Part shown: piece by piece, positions 14,138 to 19,442 of the stretch
Layout of the letters: each line of letters opens with the position of its first letter
Numbering within the stretch: position 1 is the first letter of the stretch
IMG/VR virus record: IMGVR_UViG_3300025889_001211
Coordinates: 1 to 20,271 of that record
Length of the DNA stretch: 20,271 nucleotides
Reading direction: 5' to 3' (one strand)
Source: a virus
Program-made: the position numbers and the translations under genes
Notes under the pieces: model-generated
Told to the model about the DNA's origin: nothing
Database searches by the model: none
The model's input: only the letters and a program-made list of their open reading frames with translations

Positions 14138-14140
14138 ATC

Positions 14141-15325
14141 TTATCTAATTGAAATGGCATAAGTGCCATAGTTTTTCTTTTTGTTTGATAGCATCCAACT
14201 TCCTACATACCTACAAGCATCAATTGCGTGGTTGTTGGTATCTATGGGCTCGTTCAAAAGAGAATTGTTTTTATCTTTTTTCCACACATAGGAATAGAAC
14301 TCATCAATTAGATTCTTTGAGTTCTTTGTTAAATGTATTTTGTGTTGCTTTAGTGTATCTATTCCAGCCATAATACTATCAGGTCCTTTGAGGGCTGGTT
14401 TAATGTTGATTCCACCACTACGGAAGATTTCTTCTATAAGTCTTGGGTCAGATGAGTCCGCAATTACTTCCTTTCTGCCATAAGCGTTGTATGCTCCTCT
14501 AATAAAGTTTGAGATTTGATTTGAGAGTAGGTTTTTCTCATAACATACCTCATCAAAGTAAATACCCTCATCACCTTTCCATAGGGATACCAATGCGGTT
14601 GGGTCATTTGTAAAGCCAAAATCACAGCCATACCCCAATAGCTCACAGCCCTCAGGTATGTAATCTACCACATTTACATTATCAAACACCAATCCTTCAA
14701 TCATACCTTCCAAACCTAATCCATAGGTTTTCCAATAGGATGGTGATGTATGCTCTAATCTTTCAATCTCCTGTATTATCTCATCCTCTAAGAAGGGATT
14801 ATCCTTATAGGTGGAGATAATCCTCTCTGCTTCAGGGTGTGTAAGCATTTGGGTATAAATCCAATGGTTTGTTGGGAACGATGGGTTGTATGCTATTATA
14901 GTTTTGTTTGAAGTTCTTATGAATAGCTGGAACATATCATCCCAGTCTAACTCATTTGCTTCATCAACAAAAAGATAATCTCTTTTAGTTCCCTTTCTTC
15001 GTTCACCATCTTGCACCGATAAGAACTCTATGGTTGAGCCATTATGGAATGTGTATTGGTTTTCTGAAGCATACCATTGGTTTTCGTTCCACAAGTCCAA
15101 CTCCTTCATTATATTACGAAAGTCTCTTAGAGTTGAAATGCGTAGGGATGGGAAGGATTTTCTTACGATGGATATAGATGTTCCAGCTTCTTCTAATGCT
15201 TTTACTACCAAATACTGAACGGCTGAATAGGATTTACCACTACGAGTTCCTCCTTGTAGTATTACTATTCTCCCTCCGTTTAATATATCAGTAAAAGTCT
15301 TACTGGTCTTTATTTTTACTTCCAT
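14141..15325 (-). CDS. terL: Terminase large subunit (DNA packaging ATPase and nuclease)
   Basis: This 394-residue protein starts at ATG 15325, which has GGGAGA eight bases upstream; a TTG at 15352 would extend it by nine residues. The N-terminal ATPase shows Walker A GGTRSGKS (25-32) and Walker B YLFVDEANE (117-125, with the D-E pair at 121-122), followed by a coupling-motif-like IIAYNPS. The C-terminal RNase H-like nuclease shows GCDFGFTNDPTA (catalytic Asp near 235), IADSSDPR (Asp near 290) and NHAIDACRY (Asp near 369). This is the PBSX/Terminase_3-like type. With the small subunit it cuts concatemeric DNA and pumps it into proheads. The gene overlaps the small subunit gene by 26 bases. 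All key residues appear intact. Confidence 0.95.
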   Translation of the reverse strand: MEVKIKTSKTFTDILNGGRIVILQGGTRSGKSYSAVQYLVVKALEEAGTSISIVRKSFPSLRISTLRDFRNIMKELDLWNENQWYASENQYTFHNGSTIEFLSVQDGERRKGTKRDYLFVDEANELDWDDMFQLFIRTSNKTIIAYNPSFPTNHWIYTQMLTHPEAERIISTYKDNPFLEDEIIQEIERLEHTSPSYWKTYGLGLEGMIEGLVFDNVNVVDYIPEGCELLGYGCDFGFTNDPTALVSLWKGDEGIYFDEVCYEKNLLSNQISNFIRGAYNAYGRKEVIADSSDPRLIEEIFRSGGINIKPALKGPDSIMAGIDTLKQHKIHLTKNSKNLIDEFYSYVWKKDKNNSLLNEPIDTNNHAIDACRYVGSWMLSNKKKNYGTYAISIR

Positions 15326-15620
15326 CTTTATTCTCCCTTTGTATAACTTCAATTTGTAGCTTTTCTACTCTTGCATTTACTTCCGCATCTACCTTCATAT
15401 CTACGCTCTTTAGCTTTGGAACTACATACTCCAATAACTTTAAATAAATCTCAGCTGCTTTGATTGGATTTTCTTTTCTTATCTTATCTATATCTTCGGT
15501 AATATTGTCCAATCCTTTATTAGCCAATCGGGCAAGCGTGAGTTTGGCTTGTTCCGTAGAACGATTGATAGCTCCTTTTGGTCTACCACCACTTAACTTA
15601 TGTCCTTTTTCAAACGGCAT
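15300..15620 (-). CDS. terS: Small terminase subunit-like DNA-binding protein
   Basis: This 106-residue protein begins MPFEKGHKLSGGRPKGAINR, a GGRPKG-type basic N-terminus typical of small terminase-like phage proteins, followed by helical segments (STEQAKLTLARLANKGLDNI, then IYLKLLEYVVPKLKS) and a Lys/Asp-rich tail. It precedes and overlaps the large subunit gene, the classic order. The small subunit recognises the packaging site and regulates the large subunit ATPase. The 75-base AT-rich stretch upstream (15621-15695) is one of the longest gaps in the packed operon and might hold an extra promoter, although no TAnnTTTG match is present. Confidence 0.8.
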   Translation of the reverse strand: MPFEKGHKLSGGRPKGAINRSTEQAKLTLARLANKGLDNITEDIDKIRKENPIKAAEIYLKLLEYVVPKLKSVDMKVDAEVNARVEKLQIEVIQRENKDGSKNKDQ

Positions 15621-15695
15621 TTTATATTATCCTATAGTATTTTAATATATAACAACAATTTGTCTATTAGTATGTGAGTAATATATATAGATATA

Positions 15696-15923
15696 TTATA
15701 GTAGTGTTCTCCACTCTTCTTTTACACCTTCCTTACTAAAGATTTCTTTAGTAAATAGGTTTAGTATTTCTCCATCTGATTCTTCATATACACCTGTCTC
15801 TTTTATTACCATAAATTGTGTGTATACTATAGAAGGTAAACTAACTTTATTTGTATTGTCCAAATACAAAGCAAATTCTATAAACTTCTTCTGTCTCTCA
15901 TTGATTTGCTTCATCTTGTCCAT
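15696..15923 (-). CDS. Hypothetical small protein
   Basis: This 75-residue protein (MDKMKQINERQKKFIEFALY at the start) is predicted helical at the N-terminus with a mixed C-terminal part (TKEIFSKEGVKEEWRTLL). It overlaps the preceding NUMOD1 gene by 26 bases, or 17 if Met4 is the start. No domain is recognised and there is no membrane segment. The tight overlap argues that it is a real gene rather than a chance ORF. Confidence 0.6.
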   Translation of the reverse strand: MDKMKQINERQKKFIEFALYLDNTNKVSLPSIVYTQFMVIKETGVYEESDGEILNLFTKEIFSKEGVKEEWRTLL

Positions 15924-16371
15924 AAATTACAATTCGGGGTGGGTCAGCAAACTGCCACTTATATCCTAAATAAGTTTGAGCTCTTCCCCTTAATACACCA
16001 ACCAATGTCTGTCTTTGAGTTTTACCCAAATCCATTGCATCTCCAGCTGCATCTACATTTTCCCAAGTTTCTATAATCTCATCAGTCTCAGGGTTTATCT
16101 GATGTATTCTTCTTTCTCTATTTGTTTTAGAGCCAATCAAAGCACCATGCTTTGAGTTATATCTACTTCTTTCAGTTCGTAAGTAATGCTCCTCTCCTTC
16201 AAAAACCTGCATCCATCCTTCTCCATAATATTTAATTGCTAAATCTATGATGTATTCAGGTCCTTGAGATAAGATGTAATCTAACTTTTCTTTATTAACC
16301 TTTTGTATTTCTGCAACTTGTTCTTCAGTAAGTTTTGTTTTAGGTCTACCTACTCTTCTACTCTTCATCAT
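15898..16371 (-). CDS. NUMOD1-domain DNA-binding protein without a visible nuclease
   Basis: This 157-residue protein has a basic N-terminus (MMKSRRVGRPKTKLTEEQVA), a helical middle containing IIDLAIKYYGEGWMQVFEGE, a basic linker (NSKHGALIGSKTNRERR) and a NUMOD1-type module at about 89-141 that starts IHQINPETDEIIETWENV and ends YLGYKWQF. NUMOD1 modules bind DNA in homing endonucleases; no HNH or GIY-YIG core is present here. The start overlaps the sigma-like gene by 14 bases. It may be a trimmed homing element or a regulator. It is a different protein from the rightward NUMOD gene at 1369-1968, though built from the same module. Confidence 0.7.
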   Translation of the reverse strand: MMKSRRVGRPKTKLTEEQVAEIQKVNKEKLDYILSQGPEYIIDLAIKYYGEGWMQVFEGEEHYLRTERSRYNSKHGALIGSKTNRERRIHQINPETDEIIETWENVDAAGDAMDLGKTQRQTLVGVLRGRAQTYLGYKWQFADPPRIVIYGQDEANQ

Positions 16372-16891
16372 TATTGGTGAATGGATTATCTAATTTGTTT
16401 TTTAAGTGTTCTCTTATTTTTCTCACGTTTAAGAATGTAGTGCTTTTTGATACTCCTATCTTTGATGATAAGCTTTCTAATGTATCTGATGAAAACCAAT
16501 ACAAACTTGCTAATTTTGCGGATGCCCATACTTTTGTTCCTTCTAATCGTTTTAATTCATCTATAAGTTCATCGTATGTCTTTTGTATCCTTAAATCTTC
16601 TTCTACATTATATTCTTCTTCCGTAGTTTCAACATCTGAACCTTCAACAAACCTATTCTTTATTTTAACTCTATTTATCCACCTTGTCTTTATGAATGCT
16701 CTACAATACTGAAGATTGAATGTATCTTCATACCAAATTGATTCATTTCCTTTCTCTAATAGATAAACATAGAGTTCAGAGAGTAAATCATCACCTTCAT
16801 CAACATCCTTTGTTATATTAAACGCAACTTGCTCAAGCCATGTTCTATGTTTGAGGTGTAATAGTTCTACTCTTTTGGTATTCTCATCCAT
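16358..16891 (-). CDS. Sigma factor-like protein (ECF-like)
   Basis: This 177-residue protein has the layout of small sigma factors: a region 2-like helix set at about 15-75 (HRTWLEQVAFNITKDVDEGD, DLLSELYVYLLEKG, then FIKTRWINRVK), an acidic linker (ETTEEEYNVEED) and a C-terminal helix-turn-helix at about 135-165 (DTLESLSSKIGVSKSTTFLN) like region 4. Phage-encoded sigma-like proteins redirect host RNA polymerase to later promoters or act in packaging-gene control. It sits early in the leftward operon and overlaps neighbouring genes by 8 and 14 bases. The promoters visible in the window look like host-type promoters, so its own targets, if any, are not identified. It could also be a plain HTH regulator. 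Confidence 0.7.
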   Translation of the reverse strand: MDENTKRVELLHLKHRTWLEQVAFNITKDVDEGDDLLSELYVYLLEKGNESIWYEDTFNLQYCRAFIKTRWINRVKIKNRFVEGSDVETTEEEYNVEEDLRIQKTYDELIDELKRLEGTKVWASAKLASLYWFSSDTLESLSSKIGVSKSTTFLNVRKIREHLKNKLDNPFTNNDEE

Positions 16892-17123
16892 TTACTTTTT
16901 GGACAAAGTCTTTGATTGTGTTGTATGCACGCAACCAATGTTTACCAGACGATGCGCAGGTGCAAGGTTGAGGTTCTTTAGTATTACTAATCTTTAAGTG
17001 TAAATACCAAACGGTCTTTGCTAAATCGGTAGGGATTCTATCCTTAACTACCTTTACAACATTCAATGCTTCTTCCCATTCATTTTCCAATAATGGGGAA
17101 TAATCAATTTTCTTTTTTCCCAT
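16884..17123 (-). CDS. Small protein with a CTC-SSGKHW motif
   Basis: This 79-residue protein (MGKKKIDYSPLLENEWEEAL at the start) carries PCTCASSGKHWLRAYNTIKD near residues 53-72. The CxC followed by SSGKxW looks conserved among Bacteroidota phage proteins that I recall, but no function is established. It is mostly helical and soluble. It starts 6 bases after the 57-residue Cys protein and overlaps the sigma-like gene by 8 bases (TGA within), so it is likely co-translated with it and might work with it. Confidence 0.65.
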   Translation of the reverse strand: MGKKKIDYSPLLENEWEEALNVVKVVKDRIPTDLAKTVWYLHLKISNTKEPQPCTCASSGKHWLRAYNTIKDFVQKVNG

Positions 17124-17129
17124 AATAAC

Positions 17130-17303
17130 TTAAAATAATTTTATATCTTTTTTACAACCAAAGAAATCATTTATCTTTCTTTGTCTTTCTGAACAGCCAC
17201 AATCCTCAAATCCTAAAGAATTAGCAACCCTCATTGCAATACGCTTACCAAATCCTATAGTAGAATAGTGTATGATTCGTTCTAACCAATCACCTACACA
17301 CAT
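17130..17303 (-). CDS. 57-residue Cys-containing phage protein
   Basis: This short ORF encodes 57 residues, starting MCVGDWLERIIHYSTIGFGK and including GFEDCGCSERQRKINDFFGC. The pattern of an N-terminal amphipathic helix followed by CGC-x-x-R-x-x-K-(I/L)-N resembles small proteins I recall near terminase genes of Bacteroidota phages. The ATG overlaps the stop of the HNH gene as TAATG, and the stop lies 6 bases before the next gene, so it fills the gap exactly. Function is unknown; the cysteines might bind metal. Confidence 0.7.
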   Translation of the reverse strand: MCVGDWLERIIHYSTIGFGKRIAMRVANSLGFEDCGCSERQRKINDFFGCKKDIKLF

Positions 17304-17689
17304 TACTTTTTCTTCTTTAGTTTATCTACCCTGTGGTATTTTAGGATGTTTTCTTGCCATGTCAATAGTTGGAGGTTTTCCAATCGGTTATCCTTCTTAT
17401 TACTATTGATATGGTCAACCACATATCCCTCTGGGATTTCTCCTTTAAAGCTTTCCCAAACTACTCTATGAGCTCTGAAATAGGTTTTGTTCTTATGACC
17501 TGGCTCATTATACATCCCAACATTTATATAACCTGATGGGTGCTTATCCCAAAGTTTTAATTTGTAAAACTCACAATTTGGATTTGTTCTGGGGGATAGT
17601 CTTGTTGAATAAAAGTTTCCTTTATTGCTTACCCAATAATCAGGGAACTCTTCTATATTTCTTAATTCTTCTTTTATCATATCATACAT
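17303..17689 (-). CDS. HNH homing endonuclease with NUMOD4
   Basis: This 128-residue protein has an N-terminal NUMOD4 module (IEEFPDYWVSNKGNFYST, 12-29) for DNA contact and an HNH_3-type core at about 74-113: HRVVWESFKGEIPEGYVVDH (74-93), then INSNKKDNRLENLQLLTW. His93, Asn95 and Asn101 are in place, so it is probably active. Free-standing HNH genes of this type spread by cutting alleles without the insert. It is inserted between the 45-residue protein and small regulatory genes and is preceded by a 140-nt non-coding leader with a strong hairpin (17702-17721). No intron splice signals were recognised. Start 17689 is chosen; Met4 (17680) is possible. Confidence 0.9.
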   Translation of the reverse strand: MYDMIKEELRNIEEFPDYWVSNKGNFYSTRLSPRTNPNCEFYKLKLWDKHPSGYINVGMYNEPGHKNKTYFRAHRVVWESFKGEIPEGYVVDHINSNKKDNRLENLQLLTWQENILKYHRVDKLKKKK

Positions 17690-17701
17690 TTTTTAGGTAT
17701 T

Positions 17702-17721
17702 GGGGGAGGTTTCCCTCCCCC
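17702..17721 (-). promoter_or_regulatory. 8-bp hairpin upstream of the HNH gene
   Basis: The leftward RNA reads GGGGGAGG, GAAA loop, CCTCCCCC (17721 to 17702), a perfect 8-bp stem that ends 12 bases before ATG 17689. The 5' arm contains a strong SD-like GGGGGAGG that is paired in the stem. It is not a terminator, as no U-run follows. Hairpins that limit translation are known for phage homing endonuclease genes such as those of T4. Confidence 0.6.
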
Positions 17722-17829
17722 GAGTAAAAATCAAAATATACCTATGGGTGTAGGGAAAATGGCAATAAACCCAAACACCTACTATAAATAGATAATAATT
17801 TTGGAAACGTCATTCCTGAAAGAAAAAAC

Positions 17830-17967
17830 TTACTTTTTTTTATTTTTTTCTGCTAAAATCTTTTCCATTACTTCTTCAAGCTCTTTTTCAAGCTTTACTT
17901 TAGAAAGGTATTGTTCATAGGATTCTTTCTTTTCCTTGCTCCAACCTGTTGTATCTAGCTTATTCAT
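17830..17967 (-). CDS. 45-residue Lys/Glu-rich helical protein
   Basis: The protein starts at ATG 17967, coupled by ATGA to the stop of the replication gene; an upstream start at 18015 would overlap that gene by 52 bases and is less likely. The sequence begins MNKLDTTGWSKEKKESYEQY and continues as one amphipathic helix (LSKVKLEKELEEVMEKILAE) ending in KNKKK. It is not recognised. It could be a small replication accessory from its position. After it the operon has a 140-base non-coding stretch before the HNH gene. Confidence 0.6.
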   Translation of the reverse strand: MNKLDTTGWSKEKKESYEQYLSKVKLEKELEEVMEKILAEKNKKK

Positions 17968-18656
17968 AATTGATTTGTTTTTATATTGTAAATTGTGTTG
18001 ATTTGATTTAACCACTTTTTTTCTGTGTAATCATCAAATCCCATAGCATCTTTGATTGAATCCCATCCTAAATCCTTAAAATCTTCTACAGCTCTATTAT
18101 AAGATGTCATATCAGTATCTACATCAATTAGTTTATCAAGTATTTTTTCTACTAATTTACCTTTTACTTTTACTTCTTCTTGAATTATATCTTGAACTGT
18201 ATCTTGTTCTTGACCTTTATCTCTAGGGGTTAGGATAGTGTTAGTATACTGTATGGATACACTATCTAAATAATCTGTATTTTGTTTAGAAAATGAATAA
18301 TTACCACCAGCATCTTTGAAAACAATTCCATTGTCTTCTAACAATTTGATTACAGATAAAATTGGTTTAGATGTTTTACTTAAAAAATCTTTTCCATTTT
18401 GAAACTCACAAAACTTTTTAATAAACCATTTATCAGCATCAATAATTGTAATTCTATCCCCAATAACCTCCAGTAATTCACTTTCTGTTATATCTGTATT
18501 ACAATCAAAGTTTAATCTCCTCATAGATTTTTTCCAAATCCCAGCATGATTACAGTCATCTAACAACCAAATCCATACTAATTTATAATCATTAGAAAGG
18601 TTTATAAACCAATCATCTTTCCACTTTTCAGCATCGGTATATCTTTTCTTTGCCAT
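17964..18656 (-). CDS. Replication initiator-like protein (winged-helix replisome organiser type)
   Basis: This 230-residue protein is the first gene of the leftward operon. The start is ATG 18656; a TTG at 18680 lies inside the promoter and is rejected. The N-terminus MAKKRYTDAEKWKDDWFINL followed by LVWIWLLDDCNHAGIWKKSM resembles phage replication initiators (replisome organisers) with an N-terminal winged helix, where the KLLWIYLL-x-x-CDxAGIW pattern is frequent. A polar linker (about 130-165) leads to a C-terminal helical part (EKILDKLIDVDTDMTSYNRA, then YTEKKWLNQINTIYNIKTNQ), which may correspond to a loader-binding region. It would bind the phage origin and recruit the helicase. No iterated origin repeats were recognised inside the gene. 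Confidence 0.7.
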   Translation of the reverse strand: MAKKRYTDAEKWKDDWFINLSNDYKLVWIWLLDDCNHAGIWKKSMRRLNFDCNTDITESELLEVIGDRITIIDADKWFIKKFCEFQNGKDFLSKTSKPILSVIKLLEDNGIVFKDAGGNYSFSKQNTDYLDSVSIQYTNTILTPRDKGQEQDTVQDIIQEEVKVKGKLVEKILDKLIDVDTDMTSYNRAVEDFKDLGWDSIKDAMGFDDYTEKKWLNQINTIYNIKTNQL

Positions 18657-18677
18657 ATTATTTAATTTTAATTTATA

Positions 18678-18709
18678 CAAATATACGAAAAAAAGTTGAG
18701 ATACACAAC
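18678..18709 (-). promoter_or_regulatory. Leftward promoter of the 16.5-kb operon
   Basis: On the - strand GTTG (18709-18706), a 20-nt spacer and TATATTTG (18685-18678) match the Bacteroidota promoter with a one-base -33 variation. TTTTTTTCG precedes the -7 element as in the rightward promoters. It is the only clear leftward promoter in the window and lies 21 bases before the replication gene. Confidence 0.8.
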
Positions 18710-18721
18710 ATATACTCTATA

Positions 18722-18764
18722 GATAGTCTATCCATACTCTTATCATACACTTATATAAGTATAT
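18722..18764. promoter_or_regulatory. Two operator-like inverted repeats in the divergent region
   Basis: GATAGtCTATC (18722-18732) is a 5-bp inverted repeat with one central base. ACTTATATAAGT (18749-18760) is a perfect 12-bp palindrome that extends to 20 bp (18745-18764) with one mismatched pair. Both lie upstream of the leftward promoter and of the rightward promoter at 18872. The rest of the 18657-18931 gap is AT-rich, with no ORF seen. A regulator-binding role is plausible but unproven. Confidence 0.4.
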
Positions 18765-18871
18765 AGTAAAAATCCCAAACCACAAAAATCAGCAAAAGTT
18801 TTTTAACTTTTTTTCTTTGTGAGTATAAAATCTCAATTTTTAATCAAATTATACTTTTTTTTAGTAAATGG

Positions 18872-18903
18872 CTTGGTAGTTCAGGAATTATTTCGTATAT
18901 TAG
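18872..18903 (+). promoter_or_regulatory. Rightward promoter of the 30-residue membrane protein gene
   Basis: CTTG (18872-18875), a 20-nt spacer and TATATTAG (18896-18903) match the promoter pattern with one change in the -7 element. TTTCG precedes it. The first ATG is 28 bases further on. Confidence 0.7.
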
Positions 18904-18931
18904 TACTGTAATTAAAAGTTAAACCTAAAGT

Positions 18932-19024
18932 ATGATTGAGTATTTATCCCATCCAGAAAACCGAGTTACTGTATTTGCAGTAGTAATGTTGAGTTATTTA
19001 ATTTATAAAATGATTAAAAAATAA
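18932..19024 (+). CDS. 30-residue single-pass membrane microprotein
   Basis: The ORF encodes MIEYLSHPEN, then RVTVFAVVML, then SYLIYKMIKK. Residues 12-25 are hydrophobic (VTVFAVVMLSYLIY) and could span a membrane, with a basic C-terminus that would stay inside the cell. It has a dedicated promoter 28 bases upstream, and its TAA is immediately followed by the next promoter's TTTG, so the ORF fits its space well. Possible roles include an early host-membrane effector or a holin-like regulator, but nothing in sequence decides this. Very short length is the main doubt. Confidence 0.55.
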   Translation: MIEYLSHPENRVTVFAVVMLSYLIYKMIKK

Positions 19025-19025
19025 T
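19004..19025. repeat. 22-nt AT-rich repeat, copy 2
   Basis: Identical to 58-79. It codes for YKMIKK and the stop of the 30-residue membrane protein, and its last base begins the -33 TTTG of the next promoter. Confidence 0.5.
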
Positions 19026-19056
19026 TTGGATATATCAAAATAATTTCGTATATTTG
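19025..19056 (+). promoter_or_regulatory. Rightward promoter, best consensus match
   Basis: TTTG (19025-19028), a 20-nt spacer and TATATTTG (19049-19056), with TTTCG just before the -7 element. It drives the 61-residue gene at 19082 and the structured region after it. Confidence 0.85.
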
Positions 19057-19081
19057 TATAACAATTAAAAATTAAATCAAA

Positions 19082-19267
19082 ATGGCAAATCAAATCTCAA
19101 AAGAAAAATTAGTAGAGTATCTCAATGAGCAGGTAGAACAATACCATCACTCTACAAAAGATGTTATTCATAGTGCTTCACATCAACTAGCAATTGAAGC
19201 TACATACTCAACATATAATTCTTTACGAACTTTAATTGAGAATGGTGTGTTTGATGAACAACGATAG
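19082..19267 (+). CDS. Hypothetical 61-residue protein with structured 3' region
   Basis: The protein begins MANQISKEKLVEYLNEQVEQ and continues with HHSTKDVIHSASHQLAIEAT, then a Tyr/Ser-rich helix and a C-terminus ending IENGVFDEQR. It is predicted all-helical and slightly acidic, with no cysteines, membrane segment or known domain. It has its own promoter and a 25-base leader, and its last codons already form the 5' arm of an RNA hairpin (19261-19292). Small proteins with their own strong promoter in phages are often early host-takeover factors; this is context only. Confidence 0.7.
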   Translation: MANQISKEKLVEYLNEQVEQYHHSTKDVIHSASHQLAIEATYSTYNSLRTLIENGVFDEQR

Positions 19268-19380
19268 GTTTTACTGACCATTTTCCTATCGTATCGGAGG
19301 AGGGGAACAAAGTTTTAGGTTTTTGTCAATTGGTTATGTCAGTTCTCCTTCCTCCACCCTTTACCTAAGCGAACCGGGTA
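19261..19380 (+). ncRNA. Candidate structured RNA element downstream of the 61-residue gene
   Basis: Three stems are visible in the rightward RNA. H1: ACGATAGG (19261-19268) with CCTATCGT (19285-19292), 8 bp. H2: GGAGGAGGGGAAC (19296-19308) with GTTCTCCTTCCTCC (19342-19355), 13 bp with one bulge and two G-U pairs. H3: TTACC (19361-19365) with GGTAA (19377-19381). The H1 loop ACTGAC (19273-19278) can pair with GTCAGT (19338-19343), and the H2 loop TTAGGT (19315-19320) with ACCTAA (19363-19368), giving possible pseudoknots. The promoter upstream and the terminator at 19414 are on the same strand. No known RNA family was recognised. Confidence 0.5.
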
Positions 19381-19413
19381 AGTGTTTGTTAGTTATTTTG
19401 TTTTCCAAGGATT

Positions 19414-19442
19414 AGGAGGGTTTTACCCTCCTTTTCTTTTTT
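19414..19442 (+). terminator. Intrinsic terminator of the rightward unit
   Basis: AGGAGGG (19414-19420), loop TTTTA and CCCTCCT (19426-19432) form a 7-bp stem followed by a T-rich run (19432-19442). It ends the transcript from the 19025-19056 promoter. The stem also encodes the last residues of the leftward gene ending at 19423. Confidence 0.85.

Noticed and set aside
14464-14646. Leftward ORF inside the terminase gene
   Set aside because: It is an out-of-frame shadow of the terminase nuclease domain, which is intact in its own frame.
17690-17829. 23-codon leftward ORF or group I intron in the gap before the HNH gene
   Set aside because: The ORF is short and of low quality, and no intron core (P, Q, R, S elements) or interrupted coding sequence is visible on either side.
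18657-18680. Upstream TTG start for the replication gene
   Set aside because: The TTG overlaps the -7 promoter element, so it would not be in the transcript.
18793-18820. Terminator-like AAAAGTT/AACTTTT stem
   Set aside because: It has only A-T pairs in AT-rich DNA and no gene ends there on either strand.
19355-19400. tRNA-like GGTTCGC on the - strand
   Set aside because: The bases resemble a T-loop, but no acceptor, D or anticodon stems can be formed around it.
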